From positions 4,154,001-4,218,000 of the forward strand of contig NZ_CP114903.1 of assembly GCF_027497255.1 (NCBI RefSeq): 64,000 bases of DNA. The letters are read 5' to 3'. Each line of letters starts with the position of its first letter. Position 1 is the first letter of the stretch. This document shows positions 8,103 through 16,400 of the stretch, piece by piece. Origin of the DNA: Micromonospora sp. WMMD882. Lineage in GTDB: Bacteria; Actinomycetota; Actinomycetes; Mycobacteriales; Micromonosporaceae. A program made the translations under genes and the position numbers. The notes under the pieces are model-generated. The model worked only from the letters and a program-made list of their open reading frames with translations, ran no database searches and was not told the DNA's origin.

Positions 8103-9470
8103 TCAGTCGTCGAAGGCGGAGAAGAGCTCGCGGTCGCTGATCTCGGCGAGGCGCTGCCGGTCGAACTCGGCCGGGTCGGCCTCGGCGAGCGAGTCGAACA
8201 CCAGGTTGATGGCGGGGATCAGACCCCAGATCTCCCGGTACGGGGGCCAGCCCCGGTGCCCGGTCTCGATGTCGGTCTGGCGGGCGAAGATGTAGTTGGC
8301 CCAGTCCCGGCTCATCGGCCGACGGTGGTGGAAGTCGTGGCAGACGGTGTCCCCGGTGAGCACCAGGTAGCGGGACGGGAAGTGCACCAGCAGCATCCGG
8401 GTCCACCAGCGGGCCCAGGCGCGGGCGGCGGGCAGGCCGCGCAGGGACGCCGCCGGGGCGGGCTCGCCGATGAAGATGGCGTTGGTCAGGCTCGCGAAGT
8501 ACGGCTTGCCGCGCCGCTGGGTCACCCAGGGGGCCGGGAAGGTGTGCTTGACGCACAGCCGCAGGGTGTTGCTGATCTGGAAGAACACGGTCATCGGCAG
8601 CACCCAGCCGACCAGCGCCAGGGGCCAGGCGTCCAGCGCCGTGACGAGCACGGCCGCCGTCGCGTACCCGGCCGCGGTGAGCACCCGCTCGGTGGTGTCG
8701 GCGGCGTGCGAGTAGGAGCGGACGCGCGCCCAGGCGAACCGGGCGTGGAACACCGGTGAGAGGAGCTTGCCCAGCACCCGCCGCCACATCTGCCGCCGGG
8801 TCATCCCGGGCCGCAGCTCCAGGCTGACCAGGAACGCCTGCACGGTGGGGTCGCGCAGCGTCATGTGGTGCAGCGCGTGGTGGTCGGCCACGTGCTCGGC
8901 GCTGTACCGCTCGAAGTGCTGCACCATCAGCAACCCGGCGACGATCTTGCCGAGGATCTGGTCGGGTCGCCGTCTGGCCCACATGTTCCGGTGGGCGCAC
9001 TGGTGGAAGACCATCATGCGCAGGTTGCGGGCGCCGTGCAGGGTGCTCGCCCAGCCGGGCAGGAGCAGCGCCAGCCACCAGCCGGTCCAGGCCAGGGCGA
9101 GCCCGGTGAGCGCCAGTCCCACGCCGATGGAGACGGTCGCGGTGACCAGGTGGGTGGTCGGGGTGAGTCGCAGTGGACGCTGGCCGGTGTGCGGGCGGCC
9201 GGTGAGGAAGGTCAGCGGCAGTTGGGTGAGGCCGGGCAGCCGCCGCATCGAGTCGCGGACGCTGTTGTCGGCCGAGTCGCGGGTGTCCCGTTCGGCCACC
9301 GACAGCCGGCCCTGGGGCGGAGCGGCCGGGGTGGCGTGGGTGTGGCGTCGGGGGGCGGTGGGGTTCGGCCGGTGCGGGGCGGCGGGGTGGGCGCCGTCCG
9401 GGGTGGCCAGCGTGCCGGGGCGGGCGACGGCGCTGGTGGTGGACCGGACAGACGCGTCGATCGTGGTCAT
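8103..9470 (-). CDS. Fatty-acid-desaturase-like membrane di-iron protein
   Basis: Predicted 455-residue membrane enzyme with the histidine boxes of the desaturase/hydroxylase superfamily: HQCAH (156-160), HVADHHALHH (193-202) and HDFHH (378-382), which bind a di-iron centre. Hydrophobic stretches lie around 108-146 and 268-300. A Pro/Ala/His-rich leader of about 90 residues precedes the domain and is unusually long. The family uses O2 and electrons to desaturate or hydroxylate acyl chains or amino acid derivatives. Friulimicin-type clusters also contain a desaturase together with glutamate mutase. Here no lipid-handling genes adjoin, so the substrate is unclear. It lies 37 nt downstream of the decarboxylase gene and is probably cotranscribed with it. 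Confidence 0.85.
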   Translation of the reverse strand: MTTIDASVRSTTSAVARPGTLATPDGAHPAAPHRPNPTAPRRHTHATPAAPPQGRLSVAERDTRDSADNSVRDSMRRLPGLTQLPLTFLTGRPHTGQRPLRLTPTTHLVTATVSIGVGLALTGLALAWTGWWLALLLPGWASTLHGARNLRMMVFHQCAHRNMWARRRPDQILGKIVAGLLMVQHFERYSAEHVADHHALHHMTLRDPTVQAFLVSLELRPGMTRRQMWRRVLGKLLSPVFHARFAWARVRSYSHAADTTERVLTAAGYATAAVLVTALDAWPLALVGWVLPMTVFFQISNTLRLCVKHTFPAPWVTQRRGKPYFASLTNAIFIGEPAPAASLRGLPAARAWARWWTRMLLVHFPSRYLVLTGDTVCHDFHHRRPMSRDWANYIFARQTDIETGHRGWPPYREIWGLIPAINLVFDSLAEADPAEFDRQRLAEISDRELFSAFDD

Positions 9471-9507
9471 CTCGTCCCTACTCCTCTACGCGCGACGGGC
9501 GCCGCGG

Positions 9508-11067
9508 TCAACGGTTCGGCTGGGCCGACCGGTCCAGGTCGGCGGCGGTGGTCAGGATGTCGTCGACGACCCGGTCCAGCTCGGCGGTGGTGGTGGCCGG
9601 GTTGAGCAGCATCAACTTGAGGAACACCGGGGACGAGCCGTCCGGCCGGCGCACCCGGGTACGGGCCATCAGCACCTTGCCCTCGGTCATCAGCCGCCGC
9701 CGCAGCTCGCCGTTGAAGGCGTCGGGGTCGTCGGCGCCGTGGTAGCGCAGCAGCACCGTGCTCAGCGACGGCCGGGCGGCCAGCTCCAGCTTCGGCTCCG
9801 CCTCGACCCGGTCGGCGGCGTAGCAGGCGAGGTCGTGGCAGCCGTCCACCATGGCGGCCATCCCGTCGCGGCCCAGGGCGTTCATCGTGACGGCGATCTT
9901 GAAGGCTTCCGCCCGGCGGGTGGCCTGCACCGAGCTGCCGTACAGGCCGATGAACCCGGCCTCGGCGTCGTCGTCGGCGTTGAGGGTGGTGGTCTGCTGG
10001 GCCAGCGGCTCCATCACGCTCGCGTCGCGGACCAGGAAGATGCCGGAGGTCGCCGCGGTCCAGCCGAACTTGTGCAGGTCCAGGGTGACCGAGTCGGCCT
10101 GCTCGATGCCGGCCACCCGGGGACGCAGCCGGGGCGAGAAGAGCGCCCCGCCGCCGTACGCGGCGTCGGCGTGCAGCCACACGCCGTGCCGGCGGGTCAC
10201 CTCGGCCAGCGCCGCCACGTCGTCCACCCAGCCCTGGTCGGTCGAGCCGACGCAGGCGATGACGGCCACCGGGACGGTGTCCTCGGGCAGCGTCGCCAGG
10301 GTCTGCTCCAACTGCTCGGGGAAGAGCCGGCCCAGGTCGTCCGACGGAACCCGGACGATCATGTCGGTGCCGAGGCCGACCAGGCCGACGGCCCGGCCGA
10401 TCGAGAAGTGGGTGGCGTCGGTGGCCAGCACCACCGGCCGCTTCCCCAGGCCGGTCAGACCCTCGGCGAACGGGTTGCGGCCGAACCGCTCGTACAGCAC
10501 CCGGTCCCGGGCGGCCAGCACGGCCATCAGGTTGGAGATGCTGCCACCGGCGGAGATCGTGCCTCCGGCGTCCGGGCCGTACCCGACCAGCTCACCCAGC
10601 TCGCGGATCACGTAACGCTCCAGTTCGAGGGCGTACGGGCCGCTCTCCCACGCGTGCAGGGACTGGTTCAGGATGCCCATGACCAGCTCGGCGGCGGCGG
10701 CGACCGGGGTGGGCGGACACTGCATCCGGGCCACCGCCGACGGGTGGCTGACGTCCACCGACCAGGTCGCGTAGTCGCGGACGAAGCGGCGGAAGGTGTC
10801 CATCGGGTAGCCGGGGTCGGCGGGCAGCAGCGGCCCGGCCAGCGCCCGTCCGGCGGCCTCGCGGACCGCCGCCGGCCCGCCGGGCGTCACCGGCCCCGGG
10901 CGGTTCAGGCTGACCTCGCGCAGGGTGTCCAGGGCCACCGCGGTCAGGGCCTGCACGTAGTCCAGTCCGGCGATGCTGCCGGCCGGCGGCAGCACGCTCT
11001 CCCCGTGGTCGCCCAACGGTCCGCTGGTCACCGTCGACGCCCGAAGGCTCTCTTGCATGGTCGTCAC
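9508..11067 (-). CDS. PLP-dependent group II amino acid decarboxylase
   Basis: Predicted 519-residue decarboxylase of the aspartate/glutamate/aromatic amino acid group II family. The cofactor contacts are H220 (DATHFSI, ring stacking), D301 (HADAAYGGG) and the Schiff-base K333 (TLDLHKFGW). The length is typical. Next to glutamate mutase, a likely substrate is 3-methylaspartate; alpha-decarboxylation would give 3-aminoisobutyrate. This is chemistry known from CrpG (cryptophycin) and, on a carrier protein, VinO (vicenistatin). That substrate is inference; aspartate or 2,4-diaminobutyrate are alternatives. It starts at GTG with a GGAG ribosome site (ATG three codons later is possible). It is the first gene of the cassette, facing a 250-nt regulatory region. 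Confidence 0.9.
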   Translation of the reverse strand: MTTMQESLRASTVTSGPLGDHGESVLPPAGSIAGLDYVQALTAVALDTLREVSLNRPGPVTPGGPAAVREAAGRALAGPLLPADPGYPMDTFRRFVRDYATWSVDVSHPSAVARMQCPPTPVAAAAELVMGILNQSLHAWESGPYALELERYVIRELGELVGYGPDAGGTISAGGSISNLMAVLAARDRVLYERFGRNPFAEGLTGLGKRPVVLATDATHFSIGRAVGLVGLGTDMIVRVPSDDLGRLFPEQLEQTLATLPEDTVPVAVIACVGSTDQGWVDDVAALAEVTRRHGVWLHADAAYGGGALFSPRLRPRVAGIEQADSVTLDLHKFGWTAATSGIFLVRDASVMEPLAQQTTTLNADDDAEAGFIGLYGSSVQATRRAEAFKIAVTMNALGRDGMAAMVDGCHDLACYAADRVEAEPKLELAARPSLSTVLLRYHGADDPDAFNGELRRRLMTEGKVLMARTRVRRPDGSSPVFLKLMLLNPATTTAELDRVVDDILTTAADLDRSAQPNR

Positions 11068-11160
11068 TGCGGTCTCCTCGACTCCGGCTCCGACGCCACG
11101 GCTGCCGTGGCGGCTGACGGTCGAGGAGATGCCCGCCGTTCCTTCGAACTCCTATGGCGT

Positions 11161-11227
11161 GGCTATCCCGCCGGCGCGGGGTGCGACCCGTCGGACGGCT
11201 AAGCCCACGGATAGGACTTCGATAGCC
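11161..11227. promoter_or_regulatory. Intergenic control region with SARP-box-like repeats
   Basis: Between the decarboxylase (-) and the small exported peptide (+). Read on the minus strand, CTATC occurs twice exactly 11 nt apart (complement of 11210-11214 and 11221-11225), one helical turn, as in SARP heptamer direct repeats. GGCTATC (11161-11167) and GATAGCC (11221-11227) also form a spaced inverted repeat. A SARP gene lies 0.3 kb away, which supports but does not prove its use. Confidence 0.4.
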
Positions 11228-11319
11228 GACCGGGCACTGTGGTGGCCGCCGGGCCGGACATCCGACGCCGACCGGACACCAGCAGCCGGCAGTGCCCGGC
11301 ACCCCCGCAGGAGGCAACG

Positions 11320-11532
11320 ATGATCCGCATGTTCCTGGCCACCGCGGCGCTCGCCGTCACGGTTTCCGCCCCGGTCGTCGGAGAGCTGACGCCGGCCGGT
11401 ACGGCGGAGACCGGTTGGGGGGCGCCGGTCGCCTCCACCGTGGACATCAAGGAGGAGACCGGTTGGGGGAACCCGCCGGCCCCCGACCCGTCCCCCACCG
11501 ACCCGGCGTCCGGTGACCCGGCGTCCCGGTGA
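11320..11532 (+). CDS. Small exported peptide with repeated ETGWG motif
   Basis: Predicted 70-residue peptide of unknown function. It has a short basic start (MIRMF), a hydrophobic core of about 16 residues (LATAALAVTVSAPVVG) typical of a Sec signal, and a mature part of roughly 45 residues. The mature part has ETGWG twice (at about 28-32 and 46-50) and a Pro/Asp/Ser tail with TDPASGDPAS-type repeats. There is no Cys, so it is not a lipoprotein or disulfide peptide. An excellent ribosome site (CAGGAGG, 7 nt before ATG) makes it a convincing gene. It lies divergent from the decarboxylase and converges, with a 35-nt gap, on the SARP-type regulator. A signalling or cell-surface role is possible but unsupported by family knowledge. 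Confidence 0.75.
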   Translation: MIRMFLATAALAVTVSAPVVGELTPAGTAETGWGAPVASTVDIKEETGWGNPPAPDPSPTDPASGDPASR

Positions 11533-11567
11533 CCCGGCCGCCGCGCCGCCCGGCCGCCGGTCGCGGG

Positions 11568-14498
11568 TCAGCCCGACACGTCCTCCAGGGCGCGCAGGGC
11601 CCGCGCGTGCCACACCCGCGCCTGCATGTCGTGGAAGATGTCCGCCGCCCGGCGCAACTGGTCGGCCGCCTCCACCGGGTCACGGTCGGCCAACTGGGAC
11701 AGCTCGTACCACGCCTGCGCCTCCACCAGGCGCTCGACGACCTGCGCGGCGAGCTGCCGGGAACGGGTCAGCACCACCCGCGCCTTGGCCAGCCGTCCGC
11801 TGCGGCCGTACACCGTGCCGAGCCCGTGCAGCGCGTACGCCTCACCGGTGCGGTCGGAGGTCGCCCGGACGATGTCCAGGGTGCCCTGGAAGGAGCTCTC
11901 GGCCCGGTCCAGCTCACCGGCGTGCAGGTACAGCTCGCCCAGCCGGTGCAGCACCTGCGCCTCCACCCGGCGGGCCCCGGCGTCCCGGCAGATGGTCAGC
12001 GCCTCACCGAGCAGGGCGCGGGCGGCCGACCGGTCGCCCTGGGCGAGCCGGATGCCGGCGATGCTCACCAGCACGTGCGCCCGGCCGACCCGGTCGCCGG
12101 CGGCGGAGAGCCCGGTCAGCGCCGCCTCGTAGCTGCGCAGGGCGGCCACGTCGTCACCCCGTAGCCGGCACAGGTAGGCGAGGTTGCGCTGCACCAGCGC
12201 CACCGCGTGCGGCTCGTTGAGCGGGCCGAGGATCCGCAGCGCGGCGGTCAGCATCCGCTCGGCCTGCCCCGGGTCCCGCAGGAACATGTGCATCGCGCCG
12301 AGCGAGTGCAGGGTGATGCCCTCGCCGCGCAGGTTGCCGGCCCGTCGGGTGGCGGCCAGGGCGATGTCGGCGGTCTCCGCCCACTCGTCGAAGTAACTGC
12401 GCGTCTCGAAGAGCGTGACCAGGGTGAAGGCCAGATCCCAGCAGAGCTCGTCGAAGCCGAGCGCGCCGGCCTGCCGGACGGCGCAGACCAGGTTGCGCCG
12501 CTCCAGCTCCAGCCAGTCCATCGGGCGCAGCAGCAGCTCGTCGGTCACCGCCGGCGGCACGGGCCAGCGCGCCGCCGACCCGTGCACGACGGTGAAGTCG
12601 CCGCCGTACTCCCGGCGGTGGGCCTCCTCCGCCACGGCCAGCCAGGCGCCGAGCACCTGGCCCACCAGGGTCTGCCGGACCTCGGGAGGATCCTCGGCCA
12701 GCAGCCGCTCCCGGGCGAAGACCCGGACCAGGTCGTGCATCCGGTACCGGGTGGCGCCGCTGGTCGGGTCGGTCTGCGCCTCCAGCAACCGCACGTCCAC
12801 CAGTTGCTCCAGCAGGTCCTCCAGCACCGAGGCCCGTTCGTCGAGCAGCGGCGCGGTGACCCAGAGCGGGAAGTCCGCGCAGTCGAGCAGCACCAGCCGG
12901 CGCAGCAGCCACCGGGTCCGTTCCGGCAGGGTGTGGTAGCTGAGCCCGATGGTGGTGCGGATGCAGAGGTCCCGGTGGACCAACTCGTCGAGGAGGTGGG
13001 ACCGGTCCCGGAGGCGTTCCACCAGGCGGCTCACCCGCCAGTGCGGGCGGCTGGCGAGCCGAGCGCCGGCGATCCGCAACGCCAGCGGCAGCCAGCCGCA
13101 GAGCCGGGCCAGCTCCTCCACCTCCACCGGCTCGGCGAGGATCCGCTCACCGACGATCTGCCGCAGCAGGGCGACGCTCTGCTCGGCGGTGAGGGCGTCC
13201 ACGTCGACCTCGTGCGTGCCGGCGAGCGTGCCGAGCCGGGCCCGGGAGGTCACGATCACCGCGCAGCCGGCCGTGTTGGGCAGCAACGACGCCACCTGGG
13301 CCTCGTCGGCGGCGTTGTCCAGCAGGATCAGCACCCGCCGGCCGGCGAGCCGGCTGCGGTACAACGCCATCCGTTCGGTGAGGTTGTCGGGGATGGCCGC
13401 GCCGGCGACCCCCAGCGCCCGCAGGAAACGGTCCAGCACCTCCGCCGGACGCTCCGGGGTGGTGGACAACCCACCCAGGTCGGCGTAGAGCTGCCCGTCG
13501 GGGAAGCGGTCCACGAGCGAGTGCGCGACGTGAACGGCGAGGCTGGTCTTGCCCACCCCGCCCGGGCCGGTCACCACCGCCAGCGGGGCGACGCCCCGAT
13601 GGTCGGGCCCCGGGTCGTCGACGGTCACCACGTCCCTGATCTCGGTGACGAGCTTGTGCCGTCCGGTGAAGTCGGCCAGATCGCCCGGGAGCTGACGCGG
13701 GACGGTCGAGGCGACCGGACCGGCGGCGGCGGGCCGGGGCCGCGCCGGCGGGTCGAGGTGCGGGGCGTGCGAGAGGATGGCGTGTTCCAGCCGGCTCAGC
13801 TCGGCGCTCGGCTCGATGCCGAGTTGGTCCACGAAGAGCGCGCGGGCCCGCCGGTACGCCTGGAGCGCGTCGGCCTGCCGGTCGGCCCGGTAGAGGGCGA
13901 TCATCAGGTGGGCGTGCAGCCGTTCCCGCAGCGGGTGCGCCGCGATCAGGGCCTCCAGCTCGCCGATCAGCTCGTCGTGGCGGCCGAGCGTCAACTCCAG
14001 CCGGATCCGTTCCTCGACGGCGGCGCCGCGTCGCTCGTCGAGCAGCCGACGCCAGGCGTCCACCTGCTCCCCCGGCACGCTGGCCAGGGTGGTGCCGTAC
14101 CAGAGCGCGTCGGCCTCCCGGAGCCGGGCCACCGCCTCCGTCGTCTGCCCGTCCGCGTTGAGGTGTCTGCTCTCGGTGACGAGCAGCTCGAACCGCCCGG
14201 CATCCAGCTCGACAGGGGACAGTCGCAGCAGGTAACCGCCGAACCGCGTGGCCAGCGCCTCCTTGCGGCCCACCGCGGCGAGGATGCGCCGGATCTGCGA
14301 CACGCAGATCTGGATCTGGGACCGGGCGGTGGACGGCGGATGGCCGTCCCATACCGTCTCGATCAGGTCTTCCACCTGCACCGACCGGTCCCGGTTGGCG
14401 GCGAGGATGGCCAGGATGGTGCGGGCGCGGACCCCGGGAATGTCCAGCCGGCGGTCTTCGTGGATGACCTCCATCGGCCCCAAGATCCGTAACTGCAC
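11568..14498 (-). CDS. SARP/AfsR-type regulator (OmpR-HTH, BTAD, NB-ARC, TPR)
   Basis: Predicted 976-residue cytoplasmic activator. Residues 1-95 form the OmpR-like winged helix (VRARTILAILA, SQIQICVSQIRRIL). Residues 100-245 form the bacterial transcription activation domain ending in QLGIEPSAELSRLE. A P-loop NTPase of the NB-ARC/STAND type follows (Walker A GPGGVGKT at 311-318, Walker B-like VLILLDNAADE). The C-terminal third is TPR repeats such as LGEALTICRDAGARRVEAQ. The order matches AfsR/large SARPs that switch on biosynthetic clusters by binding direct repeats near the -35 region. It starts at GTG. It lies next to the glutamate mutase cassette, which is its most likely target; the nearby CTATC repeats are candidate sites. 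Confidence 0.94.
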   Translation of the reverse strand: MQLRILGPMEVIHEDRRLDIPGVRARTILAILAANRDRSVQVEDLIETVWDGHPPSTARSQIQICVSQIRRILAAVGRKEALATRFGGYLLRLSPVELDAGRFELLVTESRHLNADGQTTEAVARLREADALWYGTTLASVPGEQVDAWRRLLDERRGAAVEERIRLELTLGRHDELIGELEALIAAHPLRERLHAHLMIALYRADRQADALQAYRRARALFVDQLGIEPSAELSRLEHAILSHAPHLDPPARPRPAAAGPVASTVPRQLPGDLADFTGRHKLVTEIRDVVTVDDPGPDHRGVAPLAVVTGPGGVGKTSLAVHVAHSLVDRFPDGQLYADLGGLSTTPERPAEVLDRFLRALGVAGAAIPDNLTERMALYRSRLAGRRVLILLDNAADEAQVASLLPNTAGCAVIVTSRARLGTLAGTHEVDVDALTAEQSVALLRQIVGERILAEPVEVEELARLCGWLPLALRIAGARLASRPHWRVSRLVERLRDRSHLLDELVHRDLCIRTTIGLSYHTLPERTRWLLRRLVLLDCADFPLWVTAPLLDERASVLEDLLEQLVDVRLLEAQTDPTSGATRYRMHDLVRVFARERLLAEDPPEVRQTLVGQVLGAWLAVAEEAHRREYGGDFTVVHGSAARWPVPPAVTDELLLRPMDWLELERRNLVCAVRQAGALGFDELCWDLAFTLVTLFETRSYFDEWAETADIALAATRRAGNLRGEGITLHSLGAMHMFLRDPGQAERMLTAALRILGPLNEPHAVALVQRNLAYLCRLRGDDVAALRSYEAALTGLSAAGDRVGRAHVLVSIAGIRLAQGDRSAARALLGEALTICRDAGARRVEAQVLHRLGELYLHAGELDRAESSFQGTLDIVRATSDRTGEAYALHGLGTVYGRSGRLAKARVVLTRSRQLAAQVVERLVEAQAWYELSQLADRDPVEAADQLRRAADIFHDMQARVWHARALRALEDVSG

Positions 14499-14594
14499 GA
14501 TCGTCCCCTGACCATCGCCGATTGTTCGCCAAGGCTAACAGCGCGTACTCCCCACTGCATCGAGCCGAATCACGGAACGGGCCTCCGGCGCTGG

Positions 14595-15629
14595 TCAACC
14601 CACCCGAAGTCGTTGCAGATAGACCACCGCGCCGATGACGAGCACCCCGCCGGCGATCTGCACCGCGTTGAGCGTCTGGCCGAGCCAGCTCCACGCGAGC
14701 GCGGCGCTGAACACCGGCTCCAGGCTGATGTTCACCGCCCCGGCGTGCGCGCCGACCCGGGCGGTGCCCCAGGAGAAGAGCACGAAGGGGGCCAACGTGC
14801 CCAGCACGGCGACGAACAGCACGCCGGGCAGCAGGTCGTGCCGGGTCACGATCTCCGGTACGCCCTGTGGCGCGAAGTACGCCAGCCAGGCCACGCCGGA
14901 GACGGCGAAGGCGTACGTGTTGGCCCGCAGCGCCCCGTACCGGCGGGTGGCCCGACTGCCCAGCACGGAGAAGGCGGCGACGCCGGCGGCGGTGGCGATG
15001 CCGAAGCCGACGCCGAGCAGGTCCACCTGGCCCAGCGGCGTGGTCGGCAGCTCCACCACCAGGGCGACCCCGGCGAGGGCGAGGAGCAGGCCGACGACGA
15101 TCCGGACGCCGAGCCGGGCCCGGCCGAGCAGCACCAGCCAGCCGACCACGAAGGCCGGGGCGAGGTTCTGCAGCACCATGGCCACCGCCACCGGCAGGTG
15201 GCTGATGGCCAGGAAGAGACACACGTTGGCGACCGCGATCGCCAGGCCGAAGGCGATCACCAACGGCCAGTCGATCGGCTCGCGGCGACGCTGCCCGGCG
15301 GACCGCCGGACGACGGCGAGCAGCAGGCCGAGCCCGAGGAGGGTGATCAGGGTGCGGGCCGCGACCAGCTCCGCGGGGCGCAGGCCGCCGTCGAACAGGT
15401 CGCTGGCGACGGTGCCACCGAACCCCCAGAGCGCGGTGGCCACGACGACCGCGAGCAGCCCGAGCCGCCCTCCGGCGCGGCCGGGCGGATCGTCCGTCGA
15501 CCGGGCCGGTCCACCGGGTGGATCGTCCGTCGGCCGGGCCGGGACGCGGCCGGGCGGATCGTCCGTGGACCGGGGCGGGCCGGGGCGGTCGTCGGTGGGT
15601 GAGGAGGACGTCTCGGCGGATGCCGTCAT
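14595..15629 (-). CDS. EamA/DMT-family transporter
   Basis: Predicted 344-residue drug/metabolite transporter with ten hydrophobic segments in two EamA halves (for example LLAVVVATALWGFGGTVA and ISLEPVFSAALAWSWLGQ). The family exports amino acids and small metabolites. The first about 55 residues are a hydrophilic Pro/Asp/Thr-rich extension in which TDDPPGR-like units recur four times (DNA repeats at about 15481-15570), an oddity for this family. The ATG at 15629 has a GAGGTGA ribosome site; a longer reading from 15716 is not needed. It is divergent from the CGNR regulator across a palindromic operator, which suggests direct control by that regulator. Confidence 0.88.
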   Translation of the reverse strand: MTASAETSSSPTDDRPGPPRSTDDPPGRVPARPTDDPPGGPARSTDDPPGRAGGRLGLLAVVVATALWGFGGTVASDLFDGGLRPAELVAARTLITLLGLGLLLAVVRRSAGQRRREPIDWPLVIAFGLAIAVANVCLFLAISHLPVAVAMVLQNLAPAFVVGWLVLLGRARLGVRIVVGLLLALAGVALVVELPTTPLGQVDLLGVGFGIATAAGVAAFSVLGSRATRRYGALRANTYAFAVSGVAWLAYFAPQGVPEIVTRHDLLPGVLFVAVLGTLAPFVLFSWGTARVGAHAGAVNISLEPVFSAALAWSWLGQTLNAVQIAGGVLVIGAVVYLQRLRVG

Positions 15630-15699
15630 GGGATCACCTCGGCTGGGCTGGCGGGTGAGGTCGCGGTCGCGGTGAGTGGTACCCGCTGTCGATCCGACT

Positions 15700-15727
15700 G
15701 TAACCTGTAAAAGCATTTACCGGTTAC
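15700..15727. promoter_or_regulatory. Near-perfect palindromic operator
   Basis: Arms GTAACCTGTAAA and TTTACCGGTTAC around the 4-nt centre AGCA, 11 of 12 positions complementary. It lies in the 116-nt divergent interval between the EamA transporter and the CGNR-type regulator. It is AT-rich against the background, so it is a strong candidate for autoregulation and transporter control. Confidence 0.7.
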
Positions 15728-15745
15728 TGATACGGATGGAGCATC

Positions 15746-16360
15746 ATGAAACGCCAAGAGGCGCCCGGTCAGCTCGAAGTCGTACGGTCCTTCCTCAACA
15801 CCCTCGACCTGGAGCTGCGGGTCGACCGGCTCGACACCACGCACGGCCTGGCGGACTGGCTCGCCGGGCAGCTTCCCGACCTCGGGGTCGACCCGCCGTC
15901 CGAGCAGGACCGCAGGTCGGTGGTGGCGCTGCGCGACGCGCTCCGCGCCGTCCTCGCCGACACCCCCGCCCACGACGGCGGCCCCGGGACCAGCAGCGGA
16001 CCCGGGACCAGCGGCGGGCCAGGCGGCAGCGCGTCGGGCACGGGGGCCGTCGACGCGCTCGACCGGCTGATCGCCGGGCTGCCCCTGCGGCTGTCCTTCG
16101 CCGGCACGATGACGCCCCGGCTCGGATCCACCCGCCGGGGCGTCGACGCCGTGCTGGCCCGGCTGCTGGAGATCGTGATGGTCGCGACGATCGACGGCGC
16201 CTGGGCGCGGTTGAAGATGTGCCCGGCCGACGACTGCCGGTGGGTCTTCTACGACAACGCCCGCAACCGGATGGGCGTCTGGTGCCAGATGACCGAGTGC
16301 GGCAACCGGCGCAAGGTACGCGAACACCGGTCCCGGCGACGCTCCGCCCCCACGGGCTGA
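15746..16360 (+). CDS. CGNR zinc-finger (ABATE-domain) transcriptional regulator
   Basis: Predicted 204-residue regulator. The N-terminal ABATE-type helical domain (NTLDLELRVDRLDT at about 18-31, then DWLAG) is followed by a Gly/Pro/Ser/Thr linker near residues 75-95 with short internal repeats. The C-terminal zinc finger reads CPADDC, WCQMTEC and CGNRRK. CGNR proteins are putative stress or ligand-responsive DNA-binding regulators. The ATG has a GGAG site 6 nt upstream. The palindrome at 15700-15727 lies 18 nt before the start. Together with the divergent EamA exporter it looks like a regulator/efflux pair. The inducer is unknown. Confidence 0.88.
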   Translation: MKRQEAPGQLEVVRSFLNTLDLELRVDRLDTTHGLADWLAGQLPDLGVDPPSEQDRRSVVALRDALRAVLADTPAHDGGPGTSSGPGTSGGPGGSASGTGAVDALDRLIAGLPLRLSFAGTMTPRLGSTRRGVDAVLARLLEIVMVATIDGAWARLKMCPADDCRWVFYDNARNRMGVWCQMTECGNRRKVREHRSRRRSAPTG

Positions 16361-16400
16361 CCGGCGTCGACCCCGCCACCGCCCGCCACCGCGACGGCCG

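Noticed and set aside
11320..11532. Small peptide gene as a RiPP precursor (lanthipeptide or lasso)
   Set aside because: No Cys in the mature part and no modification enzyme nearby; the N-terminus is a Sec-type signal, not a RiPP leader.
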